Positions 45,841 to 54,400 of a stretch of 64,000 nt of DNA are shown here, one piece after another; the first letter of the stretch is position 1; each line of letters begins with the position of its first letter. The notes beneath the pieces are model-generated. The model was given only the letters and a program-made list of their open reading frames with translations, searched no databases and was not told the DNA's origin. Source of the DNA: TMED88 sp964515335. Lineage in GTDB: Bacteria > Myxococcota_A > UBA9160 > UBA4427. The position numbers and the translations under genes are program-made. The stretch spans positions 1 through 64,000 of the forward strand of contig CAZETS010000021.1 of the NCBI GenBank assembly GCA_964515335.1, in the 5' to 3' direction.

Positions 45841-47289
45841 CTAGGCGGCTGTTGTGGACGGTGTGGACGGCGCGGCGGGGTCGATCCGGGCGCCCAGCTT
45901 GGACAGCTCTTCGAACGACTCGGCGACCGCCTCCGAGACCTCGCGGAGGTCGGGCACCGCGCGCGCGCACGCGTAGAAGCCGAAGTTCAGCTTGTCGGCG
46001 TAGCTCCAGACCGTGGAGTTGAGACCGGCCGAGTACTTCATGTGGCCCACCGAGACGAAGTTCTCGACGGCCCCGCCCCGGGTCTGGAACTTCTCACGCG
46101 GACCGGAGACGCTCGAGATCGTCACCAGGCCCGGATACTGGCGCGCGAAGCGCACGTAGAGGCGCATGAACGCCGAGATCGTCTTCGCGATCAGCGGCGA
46201 GAGCCCCGCCACCCAGTCCTCCATGTGGGCCCCCGAAAGCAGGCGCACCTCCTGCTTGGCTCGACGGGTGCCCCGCTGGACCGATCGCAGTCGCTCGAGC
46301 GGGTCGGCGATGTGCGTCGGAAGCGCGAGGGGGCGCGCGGTGATCCGATTGCCCCAGCTCCGGCGGTCCTCGTCGGCGCGAATCGAGGCCGGCATGTAGC
46401 CGGTCACGGGAACACCCGGCAGCTCGCCGTGAGCGAGCAGGTAGCGACGCACGGCGCCGGTGACCGTCGCGATCACGAGGTCGTTCACCGTGCAGTCGAG
46501 CTGGCGACGGATCGAGAGCGCGTCGGCGAGCGGCACCGTGCAGAAGTGGAAGACCCGCCGGCGCGAGAGCGGGCCGGCCATCGACGTCGGCGGACCGGCC
46601 AGGGGATTGGGGACCGGCTGGTTCGCCGCAGAGCCCGCGGCCCGCCGCGCGGCCACGACGCGACGGCGAGCCACCGCGCTGGCGCGAATCAAGTGCGGGA
46701 TGTCCCGCAGGTGGGCACGCACGATGTCGCGGAGGGCGTCCCGGACGAGCCGCGCGCGCGACGGCAGGGGCGGCGCGTCGAGCGGGGCGAGCAGCGCCAC
46801 CGGCTCGTCTTCGTCGGCCGCGTTGGGCGCGTACCAGCTGTCGAGCAGGCGGCGGCTGGCGGCGCCGTCGGCGAGAGCGTGGCTCATCTTCAGCACCGAG
46901 ACCACGCCGCCCTCGTAGCCCTCGATCCACCACAGATCCCACAGCGGACGATCGGGATCGAGCGGTTGGCTCAAGATCTCGGAGATCAGCTCGCAGAGCT
47001 CATCGTGACCACCGGGCGACGGCACGCCTATGCGATGCACGTGATTCGAGAGATCGAAGTGCGGATCGCATACCCACACCGGATGGTGTAGGTCGAGGGG
47101 CACGCGCACGGCCCGCCATCGCAAGGGCTCGAGACCGGGCAGGTGCCGCTCGAGGTCGCGACGCGCGGCCGCGAAGCTCCAGGCCGCGCTCGCCTCCGGA
47201 CCGAGAAAAGAGACCTTGAGGGTGTGCTGCGGCTCGGTGGGAGACTCGTCGTAGATGAACTGCGCGTCCTGGCCCGACATCCGATGCAT
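45841..47289 (-). CDS. WS/DGAT family acyltransferase 3, variant active-site motif
   Basis: 482 residues from ATG 47289 (AGGGG upstream); ATG 47280 is possible. The motif reads MSHALADG: the first His of H-H-x3-D-G is Ser136, while His137 and Asp141 remain. Other blocks fit the family: QLDCTVNDLVIATVTGAVRRY, WGNRITARPLALP and TISSVSGPREKF. Catalytic activity is likely, since the retained His is the one generally held essential. It is the first gene of the operon, directly opposite the TetR gene, and is the most likely target of that regulator. Confidence 0.88.
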   Translation of the reverse strand: MHRMSGQDAQFIYDESPTEPQHTLKVSFLGPEASAAWSFAAARRDLERHLPGLEPLRWRAVRVPLDLHHPVWVCDPHFDLSNHVHRIGVPSPGGHDELCELISEILSQPLDPDRPLWDLWWIEGYEGGVVSVLKMSHALADGAASRRLLDSWYAPNAADEDEPVALLAPLDAPPLPSRARLVRDALRDIVRAHLRDIPHLIRASAVARRRVVAARRAAGSAANQPVPNPLAGPPTSMAGPLSRRRVFHFCTVPLADALSIRRQLDCTVNDLVIATVTGAVRRYLLAHGELPGVPVTGYMPASIRADEDRRSWGNRITARPLALPTHIADPLERLRSVQRGTRRAKQEVRLLSGAHMEDWVAGLSPLIAKTISAFMRLYVRFARQYPGLVTISSVSGPREKFQTRGGAVENFVSVGHMKYSAGLNSTVWSYADKLNFGFYACARAVPDLREVSEAVAESFEELSKLGARIDPAAPSTPSTTAA

Positions 47290-47303
47290 CGCCGACCCCT
47301 GAG

Positions 47304-47319
47304 GAGAATGAAAATTCTC
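47304..47319. promoter_or_regulatory. Inverted repeat before WS/DGAT 3
   Basis: GAGAAT (47304-47309) and ATTCTC (47314-47319) form a perfect 6-bp inverted repeat with a 4-base centre, 15 bases upstream of the WS/DGAT 3 start in an AT-rich patch. It could be an operator half-site or a leader hairpin. Confidence 0.35.
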
Positions 47320-47320
47320 T

Positions 47321-47338
47321 AAAATGCTACTCAACGAA
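47321..47338. promoter_or_regulatory. Operator-like repeat, copy 1
   Basis: AAAATGCTACTCAACGAA lies near the WS/DGAT 3 start. It shares AAAATGCTAC and AACGAA with copy 2 at 47461-47476. The 219-base divergent region is markedly more AT-rich than its surroundings. Repeated sites in a region shared with a TetR gene suggest operator sites. Confidence 0.45.
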
Positions 47339-47460
47339 TCATCATTCTCAATCGAACGGAAGCCGAAAGTCATCAATGTTCCGACACTTTTGGGATATTC
47401 TGATCTCCTGACTCCTCGGCATCTCGGAGATGTGGTGAGGCGATGCGAACCACTTGCTAC

Positions 47461-47476
47461 AAAATGCTACAACGAA
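47461..47476. promoter_or_regulatory. Operator-like repeat, copy 2
   Basis: AAAATGCTACAACGAA lies 33 bases before the TetR start and is preceded by TTGCTAC, so TGCTAC occurs twice in ten bases. It matches copy 1 (47321-47338) apart from a two-base deletion. Its position next to the regulator gene fits autoregulation. Confidence 0.45.
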
Positions 47477-47508
47477 GAAAATGCCAAGATCACTGGAGAG
47501 AACCCCGA

Positions 47509-48153
47509 ATGGCACGACCCAGGAACAAGGCCAACCTCGAAGCGGCGCGCTCGCGGATGTACCGCGAGCTCGTCTTCGAGGCCGCCGAGCGGGTATTCGC
47601 CGAGCAGGGCTTCGACGACAGCACGATGCAGGATCTCGCCGCCGAGGCAGGCGTCTCGCTCAAGACCCTCTACGCGACCATCGCCGGCAAGGTCGAGCTC
47701 TACCGCGAGATCCAGCTCACCCGCGGACTCGCCCTGCTCGAGGCTGTCCGGCTCGCCACCGGCGAGCCCGGACCCGCCCTCGACAAGCTCGATCGCGGCG
47801 TTCGGGCGTGCGTCGGCTTCTTCATCGAGCACCCCGAGTACTTCGAGATCATGCTGCGGGACGGCCACGCCTGGGGGCTGCACCCGGCCACCGAAGAGAC
47901 GCGGGAGACATTCCGGTCCGGCATCGCCCTCAATGAGGCGATCATCCGCGATGGCATCGAAGCGGGGACCTTCTACCCGGGCGACCCGAGCCTGCAGGCC
48001 GCCGCCATGCAGTCGCTGGTCCAGGTCTACCTGTCGGGGCTGCTCGACCGCCAGGAGCAGCCGGACGCCGAGACGATCTCCAGCGAGATCACGCTGCAGC
48101 TGCGACGCCTGCTCTGTCCACCCGAAACTCTCGCGCGGCGCGACGTCGCCTGA
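47509..48153 (+). CDS. TetR/AcrR-family transcriptional regulator
   Basis: 214 residues from ATG 47509 (GGAGAG upstream). Residues 20-65 are the TetR helix-turn-helix: ELVFEAAERVFAEQGFDDS, TMQDLAAEAGVSLKTLYATI. The C-terminal ligand domain is helical, with FFIEHPEYFEIMLRDG. It is divergent from WS/DGAT 3 and probably controls the WS/DGAT-synthetase operon in response to an acyl or lipid ligand (inference from context). It is followed at 16 bases by an unknown gene, likely co-transcribed. Confidence 0.87.
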   Translation: MARPRNKANLEAARSRMYRELVFEAAERVFAEQGFDDSTMQDLAAEAGVSLKTLYATIAGKVELYREIQLTRGLALLEAVRLATGEPGPALDKLDRGVRACVGFFIEHPEYFEIMLRDGHAWGLHPATEETRETFRSGIALNEAIIRDGIEAGTFYPGDPSLQAAAMQSLVQVYLSGLLDRQEQPDAETISSEITLQLRRLLCPPETLARRDVA

Positions 48154-48169
48154 CCCGGGCCTTCACGTC

Positions 48170-49324
48170 ATGAGCGACCCAGGCCGCCACCCGTCGAAGC
48201 AGCGCATCACCTACTCGGTAGTGCCGAGCGCCGAACTGGCGCCGTTCGGCCCCGGTGAGGTCCGGCGCCGCTTCCGCGCGCTGCTCGGCGAAGGCGCGCG
48301 CATCCTGCCCGTCGGCACCGCGCGAAGCCGCCCGCGCTCGCTGCTCTCCCGCGGCTACACGCCGAAGTTCATGCTGTCGGTCTTCGACGCGACGATCTGG
48401 CTGGCAGGGCCTCGGCAGAACTCGGACATCCGCTTCCTGGTCGCCTACGTGTCCATCGACGATGGGCGCAGCGGCGCGAAGCAGCTGCACCCGCGCATCT
48501 TCTACAAGGACATCTCGCTCACCTGGCGATCCGCGTCGCACTGGATCCGCACCGCCCACGACAACTGGATCGGCAAGGGCGACCTGAAGGTCGTCGTCGA
48601 GGACGGCCGCGAGTACGACGAGTCCGACGAGGGCACCACCGATCTCCCCCTCGAGATCCAGACCGCGCTCGAAAACGTCTGCCGCAGCGTCACGCGCATT
48701 CCCTTCGACGAGGAAGCGGTGCCGCTCATCCTCCGGCGCGCGCCCGAGACGCGGATGGCGCCGTACGCCGACTTCACGGCGCCGCGGCGGCGCGCCGAGC
48801 AGGATCCCCGCAACCTCGTGAACCGCGGCCGTCCGATCTGCCGGTTCACGCGCCGAAACGATCCGACGTCGCTGCGATTCACGGCCGGCTACGCGCCGGA
48901 CTTCGAAGGCGGCGTCGTCGAGGTCGCGCAGGGTACGAGCCGCATCTACGGCGGCGCCCTGCGCCGCTACCGCATCGTGTCGGAGAACCGGCGCGTCCAG
49001 TACCTCTTCATGGCCGGACCCGGGCAGGTGTGGATCGCGTCGTGCCAGGCCACCTCGACCGAGCTCTCGACCTTCGGGGTGCGCACCGTCGACGCCGAGA
49101 TCGCAGACGAGCTTCTGCTGCCGGGCTACGAGTACCACTTCGTCGACGAGCTCAGCGACCCGCCCGAGCTCTACACCCAGGTGCCGCCCGGCTTCGCGGG
49201 CGCGCCGAGCCCGGTCGACGACTCGCGGGTCGACACCTCGGCGTGGCTCGACCGGATGCCGGTGATCCGCGACTTCCGGCGCCGGGTGCTCGCCCGCGGC
49301 GCCGCGCGGCGCTCGCGCCGGTGA
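48170..49324 (+). CDS. Protein of unknown function next to the TetR regulator
   Basis: 384 residues from ATG 48170. I recognise no family. There is no signal peptide or membrane segment. The N-terminal half has KFMLSVFDATIWLAGPRQNS and RIFYKDISLTWRSASHWIRT; the middle has LPLEIQTALENVCRS; the C-terminal half has RFTAGYAPDFEGGVVEVAQG and LLLPGYEYHFVDEL, suggesting a beta-rich sandwich or hot-dog-like fold. It ends in a basic tail (RRRVLARGAARRSRR). Co-expression with the regulator of lipid genes is the only clue. Confidence 0.75.
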   Translation: MSDPGRHPSKQRITYSVVPSAELAPFGPGEVRRRFRALLGEGARILPVGTARSRPRSLLSRGYTPKFMLSVFDATIWLAGPRQNSDIRFLVAYVSIDDGRSGAKQLHPRIFYKDISLTWRSASHWIRTAHDNWIGKGDLKVVVEDGREYDESDEGTTDLPLEIQTALENVCRSVTRIPFDEEAVPLILRRAPETRMAPYADFTAPRRRAEQDPRNLVNRGRPICRFTRRNDPTSLRFTAGYAPDFEGGVVEVAQGTSRIYGGALRRYRIVSENRRVQYLFMAGPGQVWIASCQATSTELSTFGVRTVDAEIADELLLPGYEYHFVDELSDPPELYTQVPPGFAGAPSPVDDSRVDTSAWLDRMPVIRDFRRRVLARGAARRSRR

Positions 49325-49376
49325 ACACGGCCCGGCTGGCGTACCCTGCCCTGCCCCCCGCGAACGGAGATCCGGC

Positions 49377-49466
49377 ATGAGCGAGAACCCCTACCTCTCG
49401 GGCAACTTCGCCCCGGTCGAGGCGCGCCACGGGGTTCTTCCCGATGCCGGCCGATCCCGCGCGTGA
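49377..49466 (+). pseudogene. N-terminal stub of a carotenoid oxygenase
   Basis: ATG 49377 begins MSENPYLSGNFAPVEARHG and a TGA follows at 49464 after 29 codons. N-P-Y-L-x-G-N-F-A-P-V is the N-terminus of RPE65/carotenoid-cleavage dioxygenases. Only this start remains; the sequence then runs into the palindrome at 49500 and thyA. This looks like a deletion or rearrangement junction. Confidence 0.55.
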
Positions 49467-49499
49467 TAAACTCGCGCGGCTCCCCCGGGCGATGATCAG

Positions 49500-49544
49500 G
49501 CGTTCGGAGCTTCGAGCGATCGGATCGCTCGAAGCTCCGAACGC
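49500..49544. repeat. Perfect 22-bp inverted repeat with one-base centre
   Basis: GCGTTCGGAGCTTCGAGCGA plus TC (49500-49521) is mirrored exactly at 49523-49544 around a single G at 49522. It lies 18 bases before the thyA start. There is no T run, and the near-absent loop argues against a normal terminator. It could extrude a cruciform, be a protein site, or mark an inverted duplication. Confidence 0.85.
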
Positions 49545-49562
49545 GGGGAGGAGCCAGCGGCG

Positions 49563-50357
49563 ATGCGACAGTACCTCGACCTCCTGGAGCGCGTCCTCGA
49601 GCAGGGCCGCACCAAGAACGACCGCACCGGCACCGGCACCGTCAGCCTGTTCGGCGGCCAGCTGCGCTTCGACCTGTCGAACCGCTTTCCCCTCGTCACC
49701 ACCAAGCGCGTCCACATGAAGAGCGTCATCCACGAGCTGCTGTGGTTCGTGGCGGGCGGGACGAACGTTCGGCCGCTCCAGGAAAACGGCGTGTCGATCT
49801 GGGACGAGTGGGCGGACGCCGACGGCGAGCTGGGCCCCGTCTACGGCGCCCAGTGGCGGCGCTGGCGCAGCGCCCAGCGCGGCGAGATCGACCAGCTGCG
49901 GGGCGTGATCGACGAAATCCGCACCAACCCCGACTCGCGCCGGCTGATCGTCAGCGCCTGGAACGTGGGCGAGCTGCCCGACATGAAGCTGCCGCCCTGC
50001 CACCTGCTCTACCAGTTCGACGTCGCCGACGGCCGGCTTTCGTGCGGCATGTACCAGCGCAGCTGCGACCTCTTCCTCGGCGTCCCCTTCAACATCGCCT
50101 CGTACGCGCTGCTCACCATGATGGTCGCGCAGGCCACCAACCTCGATCCCGGCGAGCTGATCATCTCGATGGGCGACATGCACATCTACTCGAACCACCT
50201 CGAACAGGTGCGCACCCAGCTCGCCCGCGAGCCCCGCGAGCTGCCGACGATGCGGCTCGATCCCGCGGTCAAGTCGGTCTTCGACTTCCGCTTCGAGCAC
50301 TTCCACCTCGAAGGCTACGACCCGCACCCCACCATCAAGGCGCCGATCGCGGTCTGA
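49563..50357 (+). CDS. thyA: Thymidylate synthase
   Basis: 264 residues, the length of E. coli ThyA. MRQYLDLLERVLEQGRTKNDRTGTGT is typical (core RTKNDRTGTGT). It has the catalytic Cys146 in LPPCHLLYQF, the RSCDLFLGVPFNIASYA block and DMHIYSNHLEQ. It converts dUMP to dTMP with methylenetetrahydrofolate, giving dihydrofolate. ATG 49563 has GGGGAGGAG upstream. folA follows at 14 bases, closing the folate cycle in one operon. The palindrome at 49500-49544 lies in the leader. Confidence 0.97.
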   Translation: MRQYLDLLERVLEQGRTKNDRTGTGTVSLFGGQLRFDLSNRFPLVTTKRVHMKSVIHELLWFVAGGTNVRPLQENGVSIWDEWADADGELGPVYGAQWRRWRSAQRGEIDQLRGVIDEIRTNPDSRRLIVSAWNVGELPDMKLPPCHLLYQFDVADGRLSCGMYQRSCDLFLGVPFNIASYALLTMMVAQATNLDPGELIISMGDMHIYSNHLEQVRTQLAREPRELPTMRLDPAVKSVFDFRFEHFHLEGYDPHPTIKAPIAV

Positions 50358-50371
50358 AAGACTCCCAGCCC

Positions 50372-50932
50372 ATGCAGGTCTCGATCGTGGTGGCAGCCGC
50401 CGAGAACGACGTGATCGGCGACCGCGGGGACATCCCCTGGAAGCTTCCCGACGACCAGCGCCACTTCAAGACGCTGACCCTCGGCCATCACATCGTGATG
50501 GGTCGCCTCACCTACCAGTCGATCGGCCGGCTGCTGCCCGGCCGCACCACGATCGTGATCTCGTCGCGCCGCGGCTACGGGATCGCCGGCGCCCACGTGG
50601 TCGCCTCGCTCGACGCCGCGCTCGACGCCGCAAGCCGCGCCGGCGAGACCGAGGTGTTCGTGGTGGGCGGCGAGCGCATCTACGCGCTCGCCCTCCCGGT
50701 GGCCACCCACATCCACCTGACCCGCGTGCACGCCGAGATCCCCGGCGACACCCGCTTCCCCGACCGGGAGGCCCTTGCCCGCGCCGGCTTCACGCTGCGT
50801 GAAGCCGAGCCGCACGCAGCCGACGAGCGCCACGCCCATGCCTTCACGTTCGAGCACTGGGAGGCTTCGGGTGATGTGCGGGGGCGGGCGGGCGGCGGGA
50901 CGGGCGCCTTGGGCTCGCGCCTCGGCCGATGA
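50372..50932 (+). CDS. folA: Dihydrofolate reductase
   Basis: 186 residues. VSIVVAAAENDVIGDRGDIPWKLPDD has the substrate-site Trp and Asp (IPWKLPDDQRHFK), then HHIVMGRLTYQSIGR, FVVGGERIYALALP and LTRVHAEIPGDTRFP. It regenerates tetrahydrofolate after ThyA. A Gly/Arg-rich tail of about 20 residues follows the normal end and is probably disordered. It is convergent with the zinc-ribbon gene at 14 bases. Confidence 0.95.
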   Translation: MQVSIVVAAAENDVIGDRGDIPWKLPDDQRHFKTLTLGHHIVMGRLTYQSIGRLLPGRTTIVISSRRGYGIAGAHVVASLDAALDAASRAGETEVFVVGGERIYALALPVATHIHLTRVHAEIPGDTRFPDREALARAGFTLREAEPHAADERHAHAFTFEHWEASGDVRGRAGGGTGALGSRLGR

Positions 50933-50945
50933 CCGGCGGGTTCGG

Positions 50946-51425
50946 CTAGCCGAACTCGAGACCGCAGCCGGAGCAGGCCAGGGCCGATGCGTCGAGGGGC
51001 TCCGAGCAGGCGGGGCAGGCGTCCTCGCCTTCGGCGGCCTCGGCGGACTCGGGCTCGAAGGCGGCGAACAGGACGCGGTCGACCTGTTCGGCGGCCTCGC
51101 GATCGGCGGGCAGGACCCAGGTGCCGTAGACGGTCTCTCCCCCGAAGCGCTCCGAAGCGACACCCCCCTCGGCCTCGGCCCGTGTGTCGCGCTCGACGCG
51201 GTGCTCGATGCCCACCGTGGCCAGCGCCTCGGACAGCGCACGCGTCCACGGCAGCGGACCGACGCGCACGCACGCAAGCGAGTCGACGTCGGGGAAGTCC
51301 TCGGGCTCGGGCGCCGGAGCGAGCTCGCTCGGCAGCACGAGCGCCACCCCGCACTCCACGCAGCCGGTGGCGGTGAGCGTGTACTCCTCCTCGCACTCCG
51401 GGCAGACCTTCACCTCGTCCATCAT
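50946..51425 (-). CDS. Protein with zinc ribbons at both ends and a DUF2007-like middle
   Basis: 159 residues. N-terminal ribbon CPECEEEYTLTATGCVECG, C-terminal ribbon CPACSEPLDASALACSGCG. Between them LACVRVGPLPWTRALSEALA and TWVLPADREAAEQVDRVL resemble DUF2007, a small domain proposed for signal transduction. ATG 51425 overlaps the stop of the upstream ATPase gene (ATGATG), so it is coupled to the YhaN-like protein and may be an accessory or sensor of that complex (inference). Confidence 0.7.
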   Translation of the reverse strand: MMDEVKVCPECEEEYTLTATGCVECGVALVLPSELAPAPEPEDFPDVDSLACVRVGPLPWTRALSEALATVGIEHRVERDTRAEAEGGVASERFGGETVYGTWVLPADREAAEQVDRVLFAAFEPESAEAAEGEDACPACSEPLDASALACSGCGLEFG

Positions 51426-54400
51426 CGACCGCCGCCCTCCTGCCCGCCCGGCGGCGCGCGCCGGGGAGCTGGACGGTACAGCGTCTGCAGCCAGTCGATC
51501 ACGCGCTGCGCCGAGGGCAGATCGAGGGCCGCCGACGACCCCGCCTCGCCCGCGCGAAGGCCCGCCAGCGCCCGGACCCGCAAGGCGTCGGCGTCGAGCG
51601 GCGTGGCGGGGTCGAGGTGGCCCGAAGCTTCGAGGGCGTCGCTCAGCTGCTCGAGCTTGTCGCTGCGAAAGTGGCTCACCCTGCCCTCCGCGATGGCGTC
51701 GACGAGCGCCTGGGCATCGCCGTCCACCTCCCGGGCGAGCACGGCCAGCCGCTCGATGAAGCTGTCGCTGACGGCGTCGGTGCCCTCGAGCACCGCTCGA
51801 TCGACGGGGCGTCCCCGGCCGATCGCGTATGCCTCGAGGAAGCGCTCGGCCACTCCCACGGCGGCGTCCACACGCGCGCGGGCCGACTCGTCGAGCACCC
51901 GCTGGATGGCCGGGCTCTGTCGCGCCGATCGCCACTGGCCGACGACCTCGACGCGGGCCTGGTCGATCAGCCGGTGCAGGGTGGGCAGGTCGTCGCGCAG
52001 CACGTGGAAGAGGTGCAGCCCCTCGACGCCTTCGTGGGGCGACGGCTTCGGGACGCCGATCCGCATCGCGTAGCGCTCGGGCGGATCGTCGCCCGGCGCG
52101 GGGGCCGGCTCTCGCGGCGGCACCGCCAGCTCGGAGACGTCACCGAAGGCCGTCGCGAGGCCGCGCAGCTCGGCCAGACGAAAGACGCGCAGCGCCGGCG
52201 CCTTCAGATCGGCGCCGATCTGCTCGAACAAAGCCACGTCGGCGGGATTGCAGGTGAGATAGAAGATCTGCCGGCCCTCATCGGCCAGCTCGAGGAGCGC
52301 TTCGGCGACCGCCCGGAAACGGCCGGGATCGCTGGCGGTGAGCGCCTCGTCGAGAAAGAGCGGCGGGTGCTGGCTGGCCTCGGCGTGGACCGCGAACGAG
52401 AGGCGTGCAGCCAGCAGGAGCTGCATGCGGGTGCCGTCGGAGAGCTCGCCCAACGCGAGTCCGCGACCGCTCTCGGTCTCGATCGCCCGGAACGCGCCGC
52501 CCGACTCGACGCGGGCGACGTCGAGCCGGTAGCGGTGGTGGGTGAAGCGCGCGAAGAGCTCGGACGCCACTCTCAGCAACGCCGGCTGGGTGTGCCGCTC
52601 GTACTCGGCCTCGACGTCGTCGAGCAGGAAGTCGCCGGCCGTCGCCACCACCAGCTCGTCGCGCCTGGCGACCACGTCGGCCTCGGCGCGCGCCAGATCG
52701 GCCTCGGCCGCGTCGAGCGCACCGCTCGCCACCGCCGCCTCGACCCGCCCCTCGGTGCGGGCGATCGCGTCGGCGATCCTCGAGATCTGCGTGGCTCGCT
52801 CGCGGGCCTCGGCGAGCCGCTCCTCGGCTTCGCGGGGCGCGATGGCGAGCAGCTCCGGCCGATCGGCGAGGCCGCGCTCGAGCTCGCCGGCGCGGCTCGC
52901 GGCGGCCCGCCGTTGCTCGGCGATGTCGATGTACTCGCCGTACACCTCGAGGCGACGCTCGAGCTGCGCGGCGGCGGCCTCGTCCTCGAGGTGGGCCGAC
53001 ACCCCCGCGCGCCCGAGCAGCTCGGCGCGCCGCTCGGCGAGCGTATCGACCGCCTCCGCGGCGCGCTGGACACGCCCCTGCGCCTGCTCGAGCGCGGCAA
53101 GCAGCGAGGCCTCGCTCTGGCACGCGGCCACCAGCCGATCGGCCACCTGTGCGAGCGAGCGCGGCAGTGTGTCGTCGGTGGCGATACCCGGCGGCAGCTC
53201 GCCCAGCAGCCCGCGTCTTCGCTCTTCGACCACGCCCTCGGCGCTTGCGTAGCGCGCCTCCGCCTCGGCGCGCAGCGTCTCGACCTCGCGGTAGCGGCGG
53301 ATGCGCTCCGTCAGATCTGCGAACGAAACCGCGCCAAAGCCCGGATCGATGCCCAAGCGCTTGGCGAGCGCGGCGCGGTTCTCGTCCAGCTCGCGTGCTT
53401 CTTCGTCCAGAACGGCCAGCTCGCGCCGGTGCTCGCCGTGGGCGACGGCCTCCTCGTGCAGGCGCTCGAGGTGCACGCAGCGCGCGTCGATCTCCTCGAC
53501 GGCGCGACGCACGGTGGCCGCCTCGAAGCGCAGGCTCCGGCACGACGCGTCGGTGTCGGCGTCGCCGGTGGCCGGCCACTCGCGAAAACGCGCCTCGAGT
53601 GCGGCGCGCACGCCCGCCCCCGGGTCGGCCGGCACGAGCAGCCGCGCCAGCCCGAAGCCCAGCAGCAGACCGGCAAGGAGCAGCAACCACAGCGACATCC
53701 ACCAGGCCGCGACGCCCACCGCCAGACCGCTGCAGAGCGCCGCCCAGTCGCCGACCCGCGAGGACGCCGGACCCGCCAACGGGCTCGACAGCCACTCGCG
53801 CAGCGCGTCGGCCCGGCGCCGCACCTGGTCGGCGGTGTCCTTGATGGCGCGCGGATCACGCGGCCCAGCACCTGCCGCGTCGACCAGCGCCTGCACCCGC
53901 GCCCGCTGTCCGGCGTGCCCGACCGCCCGCCCCACCCAGCCCGCTGCCTTTTCGATCGCGTCGCCGTCCAGCCCGGCGGCCTGCTCGACGTCGATCTCGC
54001 CGGCCAGCGTCCGGGCGGCGGCCCCCGCGGCGTGGCGCGCCGAATCGAGCGCCTCGCTCTCGCGCCGCCGGGCGTCGTCGGCCTCGCGAAGCGAAGCGGC
54101 GAGCTCCCGCAGCTGCTCGAGGGCGGCCGCGCCGGGGCGCGGCTCGGGCAGCTCGAGGGCCGACCGTTCGGTCTCGAGTTCGTCGACGGCCTGGCGGGCC
54201 GACGCGCGCTCCGACTCGGCCTCGCCGCGGTCGGCCCGCAGCGTCTCGAAAGCCTTGTGCTCGCCGCCGAGCATCTGATCGAGCACCTCCGGCCCGACCT
54301 CCAGGCCGCGGAGGCTGGCTTCGAGGTCCGCGATCTTCCCGCGCAGGCGGGCGAGCTCGAGGGCCTGGCCGAGCGGCTCGATGTCTTCTCTGGACGAGCC

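Noticed and set aside
49500..49544. Rho-independent terminator
   Set aside because: The loop would be one base and no T run follows on either strand.
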